Origin: Gillisella taibaishanensis
Lineage (GTDB): Bacteria; Pseudomonadota; Alphaproteobacteria; Rhizobiales; Rhizobiaceae
Direction: 5' to 3'
DNA length: 64,000 bases
NCBI RefSeq assembly: GCF_001938985.1
Contig: NZ_MKIN01000027.1
Location: forward strand, 453,791 to 517,790
Positions 1 through 7,673 of this stretch are shown one piece after another. The position numbers and the translations under genes were made by a program. The notes beneath the pieces are model-generated. The model saw only the letters and a program-made list of their open reading frames with translations. It ran no database searches and was not told the origin of the DNA. Numbering within the stretch: the stretch's first letter is position 1; each line of letters starts with the position of its first letter.

Positions 1-1
1 C

Positions 2-268
2 ACCGTGGCCCGCCTGATCCCGACCGATGAAACCTATGCCGTCGACGAGGATGATTTTCTCGGGCGGCTGGCAGAAGTGACGATCGGGCCGCTCGACCAG
101 GGTTTGCCCGGCCGCGTCAAGGTCAAGGACCGCCACGGCAACTGGCATCAGCTGCGCGCCCGCGCGGCCGATGCCACCGAGCCGCTTGCCATCGGCGCCA
201 CCGTTCTCCTGGTCGATCGCAAGGCCGGCATTTTCCTGGCCGTTCCGGGCCCGTCCGATCTCGTCTGA
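2..268 (+). CDS. YqiJ/NfeD-like membrane protein, C-terminal end (5' truncated by window)
   Basis: The reading frame is open from the window edge to the stop, so this is the C-terminal ~88 residues of a larger protein; the GTG at 5 is probably internal. The visible part looks like a small OB-fold domain (LAEVTIGPLDQGLPGRVKVKD ... LVDRKAGIFLAV is beta-rich), as found at the C-terminus of YqiJ/DUF1449 and NfeD proteins. Such proteins are encoded next to flotillin/SPFH proteins and are thought to act with them in membrane microdomains. The flotillin gene follows 45 bases downstream on the same strand, which supports an operon. The assignment rests on the fold-like pattern plus context. Confidence 0.7.
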   Translation, partial: TVARLIPTDETYAVDEDDFLGRLAEVTIGPLDQGLPGRVKVKDRHGNWHQLRARAADATEPLAIGATVLLVDRKAGIFLAVPGPSDLV

Positions 269-313
269 GCCTGCGTTTTTCCCTTATTCATTGCCCCCTT
301 TATGGAGCCGTCC

Positions 314-2047
314 ATGTCAGACCTCTACAGTCTTCTTCTGCCCGCACTCGTCGGGATCGTGCTGATCCTCGGCGTCGGCTTCGTGATTGCCACGCTCTAT
401 ATCCGCTCCAGCCGCGACGAGGCCTATGTGCGCACCGGGCTTGGCGGCCAGAAGGTCGTGCTGGATGGCGGCTCGGTCGTGCTGCCGATCTTCCACTCCA
501 TCGCAAGGGTCAATCTGAAGACGCTGCGGCTGGAAGTGCGGCGCGGGGAGAATGACGCGCTGATCACCAAGGACCGTATGCGCGTCGATATCGGCGCGGA
601 GTTCTACGTGCGGGTGAAGCCTGACACCTCCTCCATCGCGCTTGCCGCCCAGACGCTCGGCAGCCGCACCAATGACAGCGAGCAGTTGCGCCAGCTGATC
701 GAGGCGAAATTCGTCGACGCGCTGCGCTCTGTCGCCGCCACCATGAACCTTGATGCGCTGCAGGAGCAGCGGATGGATTTCGTCAAGGCGGTGCAGGAAG
801 TGGTCGGCGCCGATCTGCAATCCAACGGCCTTGAGCTGGAATCGGTGTCGCTGACACGGCTCGACCAGACGGATATCAAGCATTTCAACGCCAACAACTT
901 CTTTGACGCCCATGGTCTTGCCGCCCTGACACGGGTGACGGAAGGGCGCAAGAAGGAGCGCAACGAGATCGTGCGCGACACGGAAGTGGCGATTGCCCAG
1001 AAGGATCTGGAAGCGCGCCAGCAATCGCTGACCATCGAGCGCACCAAGCGCGAGGCGGAGTTGAGCCAGGAGCGCGACATCGCCAACAAGTCGGCCGCCA
1101 CCCGCGCCGAGACCGCACAGCAGGAACAGGCCGCCAAGCGCGCCGAGGAAGAAGCCCGCATCGCAGCCGAACAGGCGATTGCCGAGCGCGAGGCAACCGC
1201 CAAGCAGGCGCGCGAAAGCGCCAATATCGATGCCACCCGTGCCGTGCAGCAGCGCGACACGGAAGCGCGCCGCGACTTGCAGATCGTCGCCCAGGAAAGC
1301 GCGATTGCCGTTGCCAACAAGAGCCGCGAAGAGTCCGAAGCCAAGGCCAAGGCGGAAGCCGCCCGGGCGCTCGCCATCGCCGCCGAAGAAAAGGTGCAGA
1401 CGGCCCGTAGCGTTGAAATCGCCGAACGTGAAAAGCAGATCGCCGTGATCGATGCCCGCAAGCGCGCCGAAACCGAAGCAACCGCCGTGACCGTGGCCGC
1501 AGAAGCCGAGCGCACCGCCGCTACCAACCAGGCCGATGCGATCAAGACGCTGGCGACCGCCGAAGCCGATGCCGCCATCATCAAGGCCAAGGGTATTCTG
1601 GAAACCGGCCGCGCCCAGGCCGAAAGCGAAGCGCTGCTCAACGACGCCCGCAACAAGCTCAGCGCCGATATCATCGAGTTCGAAATCACCCGCGAACGCA
1701 TCCGCATCATCCCAGCAGCGCTGGCCGAGGCGGTGAAGCCGATCGAAAAGATCTCCGACATCAAGATCTTCGACACCGGGAGCATGCTCGGCCGCGGCGG
1801 CAATGGCGGGGGCAACGGCTCAGCAGGCGGCATCGGCATGGGCGAAGGCCTCGCCGGCCAGCTGCTCGCCTACCAAGCCAACAAACCCATCCTCGACCGC
1901 ATCCTGAAGGAAGCCGGCTTCGACGGCGACAACGCAGTGTCGGCGCTGCTGGCCGGGCTGGAGGGGAAGGACACGGTGGGGACGCCGCAGGGTGCGAGGC
2001 AGGAGGTCGCCAAGCCGATAGTGCCGCCAAAGCCGGATAGCGTGTGA
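314..2047 (+). CDS. Flotillin family protein (YqiK-like)
   Basis: Membrane scaffold protein of the SPFH/flotillin family. A transmembrane segment near residues 5-30 is followed by an SPFH/PHB domain (about 30-200), then a very long Ala/Glu/Lys-rich coiled coil (about 210-480) and a Gly-rich linker leading to a conserved tail with AYQANKPILDRI. The first ATG is at 302, but the ATG at 314 is preceded by GGAG at 304-307 with proper spacing, so 314 is preferred (577 aa). It follows a YqiJ-like gene, the usual yqiJ-yqiK pairing. Its 3' region is the parent of a degenerate copy at about 4050-4210. Confidence 0.92.
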   Translation: MSDLYSLLLPALVGIVLILGVGFVIATLYIRSSRDEAYVRTGLGGQKVVLDGGSVVLPIFHSIARVNLKTLRLEVRRGENDALITKDRMRVDIGAEFYVRVKPDTSSIALAAQTLGSRTNDSEQLRQLIEAKFVDALRSVAATMNLDALQEQRMDFVKAVQEVVGADLQSNGLELESVSLTRLDQTDIKHFNANNFFDAHGLAALTRVTEGRKKERNEIVRDTEVAIAQKDLEARQQSLTIERTKREAELSQERDIANKSAATRAETAQQEQAAKRAEEEARIAAEQAIAEREATAKQARESANIDATRAVQQRDTEARRDLQIVAQESAIAVANKSREESEAKAKAEAARALAIAAEEKVQTARSVEIAEREKQIAVIDARKRAETEATAVTVAAEAERTAATNQADAIKTLATAEADAAIIKAKGILETGRAQAESEALLNDARNKLSADIIEFEITRERIRIIPAALAEAVKPIEKISDIKIFDTGSMLGRGGNGGGNGSAGGIGMGEGLAGQLLAYQANKPILDRILKEAGFDGDNAVSALLAGLEGKDTVGTPQGARQEVAKPIVPPKPDSV

Positions 2048-2086
2048 GGAGAATCCCTCGTTGTCGCCAGCAGCGCTTTGACAGGC

Positions 2087-2116
2087 CGCCCGGGCGACAT
2101 TGCTCGGGCGCCTTTA
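2087..2116 (+). terminator. Weak hairpin after flotillin gene
   Basis: CGCCCG at 2087-2092 pairs with CGGGCG at 2105-2110, followed by CCTTTAT. The U-tract is short and the stem only 6 bp, so this is a tentative terminator. Confidence 0.35.
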
Positions 2117-2808
2117 TCTATAGATTTCAATGCTACTTAGCCGCATATTGCAGGCCAAACGCACGTTGCCGTTTTTCACCCAAAGTGGTTGCCCGATGCA
2201 TTCGATATCGCCATTGGTCACAGCTAGACCGTCTCCGTCATTGCAAGCAATGATGGGTCTCAGGGTATGTTGGCTATAGCGGAGAAGAGCCGGAAGAAAC
2301 GCGGCATCGGCATTCAGATGCGGAAAAAACTCGAATGGAACGAGATCAAGCGCGGTCTCGTTCATGCAGTTTTCCGGCGGCTTTCCTTGAAACAAGGCAT
2401 CCGTGGCGATTGTCGGGGTCAGGATAATTGCACCTGCGCTTGTTCCGATCAGCACGCCGCCGTTTTCAGCCCACGTCCTAAGGCGTGACATTAATCCGCT
2501 TTGCTTGAGGCGGCCGAGAAATCCGCCAGTATGCCCACCGGACAAATGAATCGCGTCACAGCCAAACAGCGCAGCTTCGTCGGCTTCGGTGTGAGATTCA
2601 TCCAGATCGTAAAAGATGGAAGTTCCAGCCCAAGGCGCGCGTAGTAAGCCACTCTCTCTTGAAAAAAGCGGCGGTCAGGCTCCTGCCCTGACGGAATGTA
2701 GCCAATCCTCCGTCCGAGCCGGTTTGAGGCCAAGACCGTCAACAACCTCTCATCAACGGCTGCGTTTTCCGGAATAACCTGATCGCTGTAGAATATGAGA
2801 TTGATCAT
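2114..2808 (-). pseudogene. Peptidase E-like (S51, class I glutamine amidotransferase fold) gene with frameshift
   Basis: Two overlapping reading frames together encode one ~230 aa protein. The N-terminal part (MINLIFYSDQVIPENAAVDE..., from the ATG at 2808 with GGAGG upstream) and the C-terminal part (HLSGGHTGGF ... GTSAGAIIL, with the Ser of GTSAG as the expected nucleophile) join if one base is restored. The frames switch within the A4 run at 2631-2634 (T4 on the coding strand); one extra T gives a continuous reading (FYDLDESHTEADEAALFG). The S51 family hydrolyses Asp-X dipeptides or related substrates. Either the gene is inactivated or the homopolymer was miscalled. No slippery-site arrangement suggests programmed frameshifting. 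Confidence 0.8.
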
Positions 2809-2824
2809 AACGCGCCTCCAACAG

Positions 2825-3553
2825 TCACTGCGCTGGTTTCCCACTAACCGAGTCTGCCCCCGGGCGGGCGCGTTCGGCTTCACGCCACTGCTGCCATTGC
2901 CGTCTCAGTTTTACCCGGGAGATGCCGATGGTTTCGTCGAGAACCTCAAGCGCGAGGATGCGTTCGGTGCGGAAATGGCGGAAGGCTTGCCGTGATTCAC
3001 ACCAGGCGATCAACAAGGCGCGGGCTTCCGCGTAACCGAGAAGCACGGGCCAGACGACGCGCCGGGTGACTTCGCCATTGCCGGCGCGATAGGCGAGCGT
3101 CAGCTTTCGCCCCTCCCGGATTGCCTGCCGCAGGGGGCGGGTGTCGATAGCCTGTCCCTCCCCGCCCTCGTCAGGTTTCAGGCCGACGGCGGGCTGAGCA
3201 ATGAAGGGAAGGTACTCGCTCGGCATGATCGCGGTAATCTTTGCGACGACGTCTTTGGCGGCATGGTTAAGGGCGGCGTCACCGAGCTTGGCCACCATCT
3301 GGGCGCCGAGCAGAACCGCCTCGATCTCCTCGGGCGTCAACATCAGCGGCGGCATGTCATAGCTCGGGTCCAGCACATAGCCGAGCCCGGCTTCGCCGTC
3401 GATGGGCACGCGCTGGGCGATCAGATGGGCAATATCGCGGTAGACGGTGCGGCGGGCGACTTCGAGTTCATCGGCCAGCGCGGCCGAGGTCACCGGCCGG
3501 CTCGACCGCCGAAGGATCTGGATGATCTGAAAGAGCCGGTCGGCTTTCCGCAT
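2825..3553 (-). CDS. YafY/DeoR-type transcriptional regulator with WYL domain
   Basis: N-terminal HTH_11 winged helix (about residues 5-60; SSRPVTSAALADELEVARRT then VYRDI) followed by a WYL ligand-binding domain (about 130-220, containing RKLTLAYRAGNGEV and ALLIAWCESRQAFRHFRTERI). 242 aa is normal for this class. It is divergent from the VOC-family gene at 3642, a very common pairing in rhizobia in which the regulator probably controls itself and the neighbour. The effector ligand is unknown. Its stop lies 17 bases from the start of the broken peptidase gene on the same strand, so the two may have been co-transcribed. Confidence 0.9.
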   Translation of the reverse strand: MRKADRLFQIIQILRRSSRPVTSAALADELEVARRTVYRDIAHLIAQRVPIDGEAGLGYVLDPSYDMPPLMLTPEEIEAVLLGAQMVAKLGDAALNHAAKDVVAKITAIMPSEYLPFIAQPAVGLKPDEGGEGQAIDTRPLRQAIREGRKLTLAYRAGNGEVTRRVVWPVLLGYAEARALLIAWCESRQAFRHFRTERILALEVLDETIGISRVKLRRQWQQWREAERARPGADSVSGKPAQ

Positions 3554-3641
3554 AACTGCTCATTCCTGCTGCCACAACGCTGTCAGCAGGACTGTGTCAC
3601 AAAAGCCGTGAAAGCGAAGCCCAAGACCACAGGAGAACATG

Positions 3642-4040
3642 ATGAAATTTGCATCCACCCGTCTCGTCGCCGCCGACATCGGCCGCATGGTAGCCTTCTA
3701 CGAGCTGGTGACCGGCTACCAAGCCGAGTGGCTGGCTCCCGTCTTCGCCGAAATCGTCACGCCGGGCGCCACCCTGGCAATCGGCAGTGCCGAAACCGTG
3801 GCGCTGTTTCAGGAAGGCAGCGCCGAGCCAGGTGCCAACAGAAGTGCCATTCTCGAGTTCATGGTGGCGGATGTCGATGCCGACTTCACGCGGTTGAAAG
3901 ACCAGGTCGAGGTGGTGCATGCGCCGAAGGACCTGCCCTGGGGCAATCGCACGGCGCAGTTCTGCGACCCCGAAGGCAGCAGCGTTGCGCTTTACACGCC
4001 CGTGACAGAGGCCGCGAAACAGCGGTTTAGCGAGCGGTGA
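3642..4040 (+). CDS. VOC/glyoxalase-like family protein
   Basis: Small (132 aa) vicinal-oxygen-chelate fold protein. It starts MKFASTRLVAADIGRMVAFYE and ends with FCDPEGSSVALYTP, the two beta-alpha-beta-beta-beta halves typical of the family. Two consecutive ATGs are possible (3639 and 3642); AGGAG at 3631-3635 is better spaced for 3642. Families include glyoxalase I, bleomycin resistance proteins and extradiol dioxygenases, and the substrate cannot be told. Divergent from the WYL regulator. Confidence 0.88.
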   Translation: MKFASTRLVAADIGRMVAFYELVTGYQAEWLAPVFAEIVTPGATLAIGSAETVALFQEGSAEPGANRSAILEFMVADVDADFTRLKDQVEVVHAPKDLPWGNRTAQFCDPEGSSVALYTPVTEAAKQRFSER

Positions 4041-4049
4041 CGTCGGGGA

Positions 4050-4210
4050 CGGGCACATCAGGCGGATCAGCATGGGCGGCGGCTTCGTCGGCGAGTTACT
4101 CGCCTACCAGGCCAACAAATCCATCCTCGACCGAATCCAGAAGAAAGCCGGCTTCGACGGCGACAACGCAGTTTCAGCACTCTTGGCTGGGCTTGGAGGG
4201 GAAGGCGAAT
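4050..4210 (+). pseudogene. Degenerate fragment of a flotillin gene 3' region
   Basis: Translated from 4072, this stretch reads MGGGFVGELLAYQANKSILD and continues with RIQKKAGFDGDNAVSALLAG. It matches the C-terminal tail of the intact flotillin at 314-2047; by eye 34 of 42 residues are identical, with clear nucleotide identity. Similarity starts about 10 bases after the VOC stop codon and ends before the parent's stop. No start, SPFH domain or coiled coil remains, so it is a remnant of a second flotillin copy, in the same orientation as the intact gene. It lies ~150 bases from the AT-rich AAA/TOPRIM module. Confidence 0.85.
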
Positions 4211-4363
4211 GTGGTGGGAAAGACGGATGGAATGTGCGGCTGCAGCGCGACACGCCAATGGACATCGTGGCTCAATCGGCTTAACATCGTATTTTATAGG
4301 CGTAAAATGCAACACTGCTCAGCAATAATTGCAGAGTAGCAACAAATAAAATTGAGAACTGCC

Positions 4364-5164
4364 TCACTCAAATAGCGCTTTTATAAATCCGTTCACCGGA
4401 GCGATCTTCTCGTTGTTTTTGGTCGGCAACCAGTCGGATTTAGTTAAAGAAACTGCAAGACTTGATCCTGGGCTCAAGAAATTCCCCACAATCGACACAT
4501 GAGCTTTTGATTTACCAGCACCTTTTCGAAAGGACTTCAAATATTTTTCGGTTATCGGAACTGTTTTATCGACCTCATATATTAGGGCTTTAACTGCGCT
4601 GTCTATCAAGGGAAATCGTTCCGCCGAAAACTCGCAAAGAAGTGTTTCAAGCGTACCAGCCCTTTGATTATCCGGAAGAATGAAAACTCCTACTCGAGGC
4701 GCGCCACCTCCAAATTTATCTAGGTCGGTAGGTACTACAAGAGGGAACCCTCTGACGCTTCTTGGATCGACAGATTCATTCATGGCATGCAACAAGTTCT
4801 TTACATAGTCGAATCTCGCATTTGAACCAATATCGTCAGCATCAGCAACGATAGCTATAGAATATATTTCAGAAACATTTAATATTTCTAAAGAAGCTTG
4901 AAGCTCTTCAATTAAAATCGACACATCGCCAGCAACTTTTATAGCTACGGTTTGCTCCCTTCCCACCGCATTAATGTATATATCCGGATAGCTTACAACG
5001 TGCTTTAGCTTACTGCCATCTGGGAAAATTTTAGGAATAAGATCCCGCCAAATATCAGGGACATCAACAATATTATCAATCGCTCGAAAACCATTAGCTA
5101 TCAGAAGATGACCTAAAAAAGCGGCATCGTGAACGCCTTCAACTACCACTAGAGAGTGCTGCAT
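4364..5164 (-). CDS. TOPRIM-like nuclease/effector partner of the AAA ATPase (DUF3226/DUF4435-like)
   Basis: 266 aa protein starting MQHSLVVVEGVHDAAFLGHL at the ATG at 5164, 8 bases after the ATPase stop; an upstream in-frame TTG at 5185 is less likely. The VEG motif (E9) and a later SIAIVADADD (D108, D110, D111) reproduce the two acidic motifs of TOPRIM domains, as in OLD-family nucleases and the small partners of split OLD-like systems. Base composition is much more AT-rich than the flanking genes. Together with the preceding ATPase it probably forms a two-gene anti-phage or abortive-infection module. Pfam assignment is by pattern only; nuclease activity is inferred. Confidence 0.72.
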   Translation of the reverse strand: MQHSLVVVEGVHDAAFLGHLLIANGFRAIDNIVDVPDIWRDLIPKIFPDGSKLKHVVSYPDIYINAVGREQTVAIKVAGDVSILIEELQASLEILNVSEIYSIAIVADADDIGSNARFDYVKNLLHAMNESVDPRSVRGFPLVVPTDLDKFGGGAPRVGVFILPDNQRAGTLETLLCEFSAERFPLIDSAVKALIYEVDKTVPITEKYLKSFRKGAGKSKAHVSIVGNFLSPGSSLAVSLTKSDWLPTKNNEKIAPVNGFIKALFE

Positions 5165-5171
5165 GGTTTGG

Positions 5172-6305
5172 TTACCTGATATCAAAGCCGCGATCGCGTA
5201 CCACTCTCCGCAACATTTCGGAGCCGTATCGCTTCACGTTGGCGTCGTCGGACAACGGACGATCAATGTGAAATGCTGCGACCGGAAGTTTCCGACTCAG
5301 CTCGACACTCGTGATTGCTTGAATAGCCTCTAAGCTATGTGTTGTTGCAAAGACCTGTACATTTAACTCCTGAGAAAGATCAATCATCCAGCGAAAAACT
5401 TTGTCCAAAACAGAGATATGGAAGGCGGTTTCGACTTCATCAATGAGTAACAACCCATTTCTCGCCGCAGACAAGGCAAGCGCAATTGATAAGGCGCGGC
5501 GGAAACCGTCTCCAAGAACACTAATCGGTAGTAGTCCAGCGTCTCTGTGGCGAACTACAACCGTGGGCCTGTCATATGGTGGACTGGTAATGATTTCGAG
5601 ATTTAATATATTTTCATCAATACCACGCAATAATTCAACTATTTGCCATTTATCCCCTTCAGTGATTGAATTAGAAATAGCTCTCATCTGTAGGGGTTGG
5701 TTGCGGTGGGAATACGGCCCCAACATTACGGTTCGGAGCTTTGGATTATTTTTCCCTCTTTGCACAAACCCAGTGGAAGGCCATAAATCTACCGCATAAC
5801 GATAGCTATTATCGTCATGATCAAAAAGCGATGACTGCTTTGGATGCTCCCAGAGATCTATGCCTACTTCAACGTGCCATCCTATTTCTTCTATATCGCT
5901 AGGAATTTTGTTCCTGCGGTCGTCCCGATAACGTGGTTCGGGCGGTATGCCTCTAAACATTGTGCAATAGGCATCCAAGTTCCTGGCAATCCATCCGCCC
6001 CGTCCTGAGAGTGCCAACGGCAATTCCTCTCCTGCAGGAAAAAGCCACCGCATTGCATCGACGGCTGTTAAACTGCTCTCACTTGAAATAACAGGACTAC
6101 GAACTTCACGAAGGCGAGCTATGGTTGCCCACTCCGTGAGATCGAACGGCGACGCGAATACACCAAGAGCTTCCAATATAGAGGTTTTACCACTATTGTT
6201 GCCCCCCACGATCAAGTTTACCTGCTCGCAGTCGTACAATTCCACGCGCCGAAGCCCTCGAAACGCCTCGATTTGCAAATCCTTGATGTGCTGCCAATCG
6301 GCCAT
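5172..6305 (-). CDS. AAA/OLD-like ATPase (SMC/RecF-type ATP-binding protein)
   Basis: 377 aa from the ATG at 6305 (GGGA upstream). Residues 1-35 read IKDLQIEAFRGLRRVEL and VNLIVGG, with Walker A GGNNSGKT at 34-41. The C-terminal part carries a Walker B-like LLLIDEVETAFH and an ATTHSLEAIQ switch segment. This is the AAA_15/AAA_21 layout of OLD-type and PARIS-type defence ATPases. It is the upstream gene of a tight two-gene operon with a TOPRIM-like protein. AT-rich composition and the adjacent flotillin fragment suggest recent acquisition. Which defence subtype it is cannot be settled by eye. Confidence 0.82.
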   Translation of the reverse strand: MADWQHIKDLQIEAFRGLRRVELYDCEQVNLIVGGNNSGKTSILEALGVFASPFDLTEWATIARLREVRSPVISSESSLTAVDAMRWLFPAGEELPLALSGRGGWIARNLDAYCTMFRGIPPEPRYRDDRRNKIPSDIEEIGWHVEVGIDLWEHPKQSSLFDHDDNSYRYAVDLWPSTGFVQRGKNNPKLRTVMLGPYSHRNQPLQMRAISNSITEGDKWQIVELLRGIDENILNLEIITSPPYDRPTVVVRHRDAGLLPISVLGDGFRRALSIALALSAARNGLLLIDEVETAFHISVLDKVFRWMIDLSQELNVQVFATTHSLEAIQAITSVELSRKLPVAAFHIDRPLSDDANVKRYGSEMLRRVVRDRGFDIR

Positions 6306-6537
6306 GATTGTCCCAATTCGTAAGCTTTTACGAGCAATTAACATATGGAAAGCGCGTTGGCCACTGGTAGGCAATTAAGCCGTGGCGCGTTGCCAGACTG
6401 CACCTACGTGATAATTCAACATGTCAAAGGTGGTAACTCCGGATGGAACCTTTGACGCTTAAATGCTCACGTGTTGAGCGCAGGCGCTTTTGTACCGTCG
6501 TAGCTTGTCCTTCTTAAACATGATCTGCTTCGCCCCC

Positions 6538-7449
6538 TCAATTCACCGGCTGTCCCTTCACCGGCTGCACCTGCGCGGCCTCATTCAGATGCACGAACAC
6601 CACGCCTCTTGCCTTGAGCGCCTTCAATCCTGCCGCCACGCCTTCGCCGGCGGCGTGGGTGGGTTGGTTGATATGGGCGATCAGCACGTCGCCGTTCTTG
6701 GCGCGGGCAAATTGCTGTTCGGTTTCCTTGGCGCCAAGCAGTGAGCCGGAATCGCCGTTGACCGAGAAGCCGGCGACCTCGTAGCCCATAGCCTTGATCT
6801 CGGCGATCGCGCTTGGGGAATATTTGGCGGTGGCGTCGCGGTACCAGTGCGGCGGCGCGAAGCCGGCTGCGCGCATGGCGTCGGCGCCGCCGGTCACTTC
6901 CTTGGAAACCGCCTCCGGCGAGCCGGCGGCGGGGATGCCGTAGACCGTGGTCGGGTAATCGACAGCGGGAATGTGGTTTTCGCCGTGGTTTTCCACCTCG
7001 AACAGGTCAGGCCGCGATTTCAGCACCGCCACCGTTTGCGGATTGGTGCGGATCCAGCGGCCAGTGACGAAAATCGTCGCCTTGATGTTTTCATCGATCA
7101 GAGTGGAGAGGATGCGCGGGTCGGTTCGGCCCATGCAGGCATCGAGCGTCACCGCCACCTGCACTGTCCCTTTGGGTGCTGGCTGGATATGCAGTTTCGG
7201 CTCGATCAATTTCTGCTCGGCCACCTTCGGCTGGGGGATCGCGGTCTGCGCGGCGAGAACAGGTGCCGCGCTTGCCGTCAGCATCAGGGCCAGCCATGCC
7301 GCGCGCGACAGCGCATTTGCAGCAAACGTGTGCAGCGGTTTTGCGCCCGGAAATGCATGAAAACAAAAGGCCACAGCATCGTGGCGACCTCGATTGAGCG
7401 CAGGATGTTCCAGGCGCAAACCCGAGCCGATGTTCAAACCATTCCGCAT
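6538..7449 (-). CDS. Polysaccharide deacetylase (NodB-homology) family protein, exported
   Basis: 303 aa from the ATG at 7449 (GAGG about 7 bases upstream). A hydrophobic export signal lies unusually far in (about residues 46-67, AWLALMLTASAAPVLA), so a shorter start is possible. The NodB domain follows, with VTLDACMG (D103) as the metal/catalytic motif and ENHGENHI as the histidine motif; the usual TFDDG has become TLDACMG, which occurs in a divergent sub-family. Likely acts on a polysaccharide in the periplasm; substrate unknown. Monocistronic by spacing, transcribed away from the FAD oxidoreductase promoter. Confidence 0.82.
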   Translation of the reverse strand: MRNGLNIGSGLRLEHPALNRGRHDAVAFCFHAFPGAKPLHTFAANALSRAAWLALMLTASAAPVLAAQTAIPQPKVAEQKLIEPKLHIQPAPKGTVQVAVTLDACMGRTDPRILSTLIDENIKATIFVTGRWIRTNPQTVAVLKSRPDLFEVENHGENHIPAVDYPTTVYGIPAAGSPEAVSKEVTGGADAMRAAGFAPPHWYRDATAKYSPSAIAEIKAMGYEVAGFSVNGDSGSLLGAKETEQQFARAKNGDVLIAHINQPTHAAGEGVAAGLKALKARGVVFVHLNEAAQVQPVKGQPVN

Positions 7450-7673
7450 GCGTGTGCCTCGCTATTGTCTACGGCGCGCACATTTTACCAAACGCGCAAA
7501 CCACGCCGTAGCGCTGTCGATCTACCGCATAATCTTGTCCTTAAATCGGTTCCATCGGGAATTATACGGCAGCGCTCCGCAAAGACGCTTGCCGCATCTT
7601 TTCGTCAAGAAGATTTTGGGAGCCGCGTGGTCAAGAGGGCGTGTGTTGTCCCTGACCGCCCTGCCCTTGCCGC

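Noticed and set aside
604..1839. Long minus-strand open frame opposite the flotillin gene
   Set aside because: Ser/Ala/Arg-rich shadow of the coiled-coil codons; no ribosome site or family features.
2600..2640. Programmed ribosomal frameshifting in the peptidase-E-like gene
   Set aside because: No X XXY YYZ slippery heptamer plus pseudoknot pattern is apparent, and the family has no known frameshifted members.
4037..4339. Open frame of 100 codons after the VOC gene
   Set aside because: It is in a different frame from the flotillin-like reading and has no ribosome site; the stretch is better explained as a flotillin fragment.
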